A DNA stretch of 64,000 nt from Planctomycetaceae bacterium (GTDB lineage Bacteria; Planctomycetota; Planctomycetia; Pirellulales; Pirellulaceae): assembly GCA_016794985.1 (NCBI GenBank), contig JAEUIQ010000007.1, forward strand, positions 124,001 to 188,000. The letters are read 5' to 3'. Each line of letters opens with the position of its first letter. The first letter of the stretch is position 1. Below are positions 63,148 through 64,000 of this stretch, in pieces. Under the pieces are notes generated by a model that was given only the letters and a program-made list of their open reading frames with translations, had not been told where the DNA came from and did not search any database. Made by a program: the position numbers and the translations under genes.

Positions 63148-64000
63148 ATGAAACAGCACCTCAATACTTTGTTTGTGTTTACGCCGGGGGCATACTTGCG
63201 AAAAGACTCGGAAACCGTGGTCGTTCGCATCGAGCGACAGAACAAACTTCGCTTACCGCTGCTGAATTTGGGTGCGATCGTTTGTTTTGGCCGAGTGACT
63301 TGCAGTCCGTTTTTGTTGGGGGCATGTGCGGAACGCGGGATTGCGGTCAGTTTCATGACAGAACAAGGCCGATTTTTGGCAGCGGTCAACGGTTTTACTC
63401 CGGGCAATGTATTGCTCCGTCGTGAACAATACCGGCGGGCCGACGATCTGACCGCCAGCGCTGAGATTGCACGGGCTTGCATCATTGGCAAATTGGCGAA
63501 CTATCGAACTGTACTTCGCCGAGCGGTGCGGGATCAGACGGCAAGCCCTGCGACCGAGCGATTGGAAGGCGTGGCGACTCGTTTGGACACGACCTTGCGT
63601 TGCCTGAATCCGAGTATGAATTTGGATCAATTGCGCGGTGTTGAAGGCGATGCCACAAGCGAGTATTTTTCGGTGTTTAATGACCTGATTGTGGCTCAGA
63701 AGGAAAAGTTTGTTTTTTCCGGGCGTAATCGGCGTCCACCGTTGGACCCCGTCAATGCGATGTTGTCATTTGGGTATGCGATGCTGACGAATGATGTGCG
63801 GAGCGCTTGTGAAGCCAGCGGACTGGACGCCGCAGTTGGCTTCTTGCATCGGGACCGGCCCGGTCGCCCAAGTTTGGCTTTGGACCTTATTGAAGAATTC
63901 CGTCCCGTCTTGGTAGACCGATTGGTGCTATCTTTGATCAATCGGCAACAGGTCAAACCGAGTGGCTTTCAGGTTGACCCAGGCGGGGGAATTCGGATGG
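63148..64000 (+). CDS. cas1: Cas1 integrase (type I-C), truncated by the window edge
   Basis: At least 284 residues visible from ATG 63148. The metal ligands are recognisable: Glu in RGVEGDATSEYF (about 163-174), His in VGFLHRDRPGRPS (about 230-242) and Glu in LDLIEEFRPVLVDRL (about 246-260). Cas1 with Cas2 inserts spacers. cas2 and the CRISPR array are presumably beyond the right edge. Directly after cas4, as in other I-C loci. The end at 64000 is only the end of the sequence. Confidence 0.96.
   Translation, partial: MKQHLNTLFVFTPGAYLRKDSETVVVRIERQNKLRLPLLNLGAIVCFGRVTCSPFLLGACAERGIAVSFMTEQGRFLAAVNGFTPGNVLLRREQYRRADDLTASAEIARACIIGKLANYRTVLRRAVRDQTASPATERLEGVATRLDTTLRCLNPSMNLDQLRGVEGDATSEYFSVFNDLIVAQKEKFVFSGRNRRPPLDPVNAMLSFGYAMLTNDVRSACEASGLDAAVGFLHRDRPGRPSLALDLIEEFRPVLVDRLVLSLINRQQVKPSGFQVDPGGGIRM

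Overview
The window looks like a chromosome segment of a planctomycete, probably Pirellula/Rhodopirellula-like. This is inferred from gene content: a DUF1580 protein (a family I know from planctomycetes), ExbB/ExbD clusters joined to alpha/alpha-toroid (prenyltransferase/squalene-cyclase-like) proteins, a PQQ-propeller protein with a membrane anchor, and moderate GC. No rRNA is present to confirm it.

Layout. (1) 1-8.2 kb, minus strand: an envelope/energy-transduction cluster made of a secreted toroid+HEAT protein, two paralogous single-pass membrane proteins, ExbB, two ExbD and a PQQ-repeat protein that runs off the left edge. (2) 8592-8664: tRNA-Phe(GAA). (3) 8623-47771: a 39.1 kb integrated island bounded by a perfect 44-bp direct repeat of the 3' part of tRNA-Phe. 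Its left end carries a mobility/replication module (tyrosine integrase, an unknown gene, DUF1580 HTH, primase-polymerase/helicase). Its core is a complete type 2 BREX (Pgl-like) anti-phage operon on the minus strand: XRE regulator, pglW, four-helix-bundle protein, pglX, three unknown overlapping genes (A-B-C), pglY, pglZ, brxD, brxHI. A 2062-aa helicase-nuclease runs divergently from the operon and converges on a PD-(D/E)XK nuclease gene. The right end has G-rich inverted repeats, a small membrane protein, a serine recombinase and a small HTH-like gene. (4) 48.3-55.8 kb, plus strand: a second envelope cluster (TPR protein, ExbB, ExbD, membrane-anchored toroid protein, DUF423). (5) 56.5-64 kb, plus strand: type I-C CRISPR-Cas (cas3-cas5c-cas8c-cas7c-cas4-cas1, cas1 cut by the edge). 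No CRISPR array lies in the window.

How the parts fit. Before integration the two Exb/toroid clusters would have diverged around tRNA-Phe. The island brought a second defence layer, next to the CRISPR-Cas locus but separate from it. The most promising undescribed element is the A-B-C cassette nested between pglX and pglY. A resembles the eukaryotic COMM domain in length and predicted layout. B is a helical protein I do not recognise. C has the His...Cys arrangement of circularly permuted papain-like (YiiX/LRAT/NlpC-P60-type) enzymes. These assignments are pattern-based inferences. A second striking feature is that several families of short dispersed repeats have inserted in frame inside pglX and pglW without breaking them.
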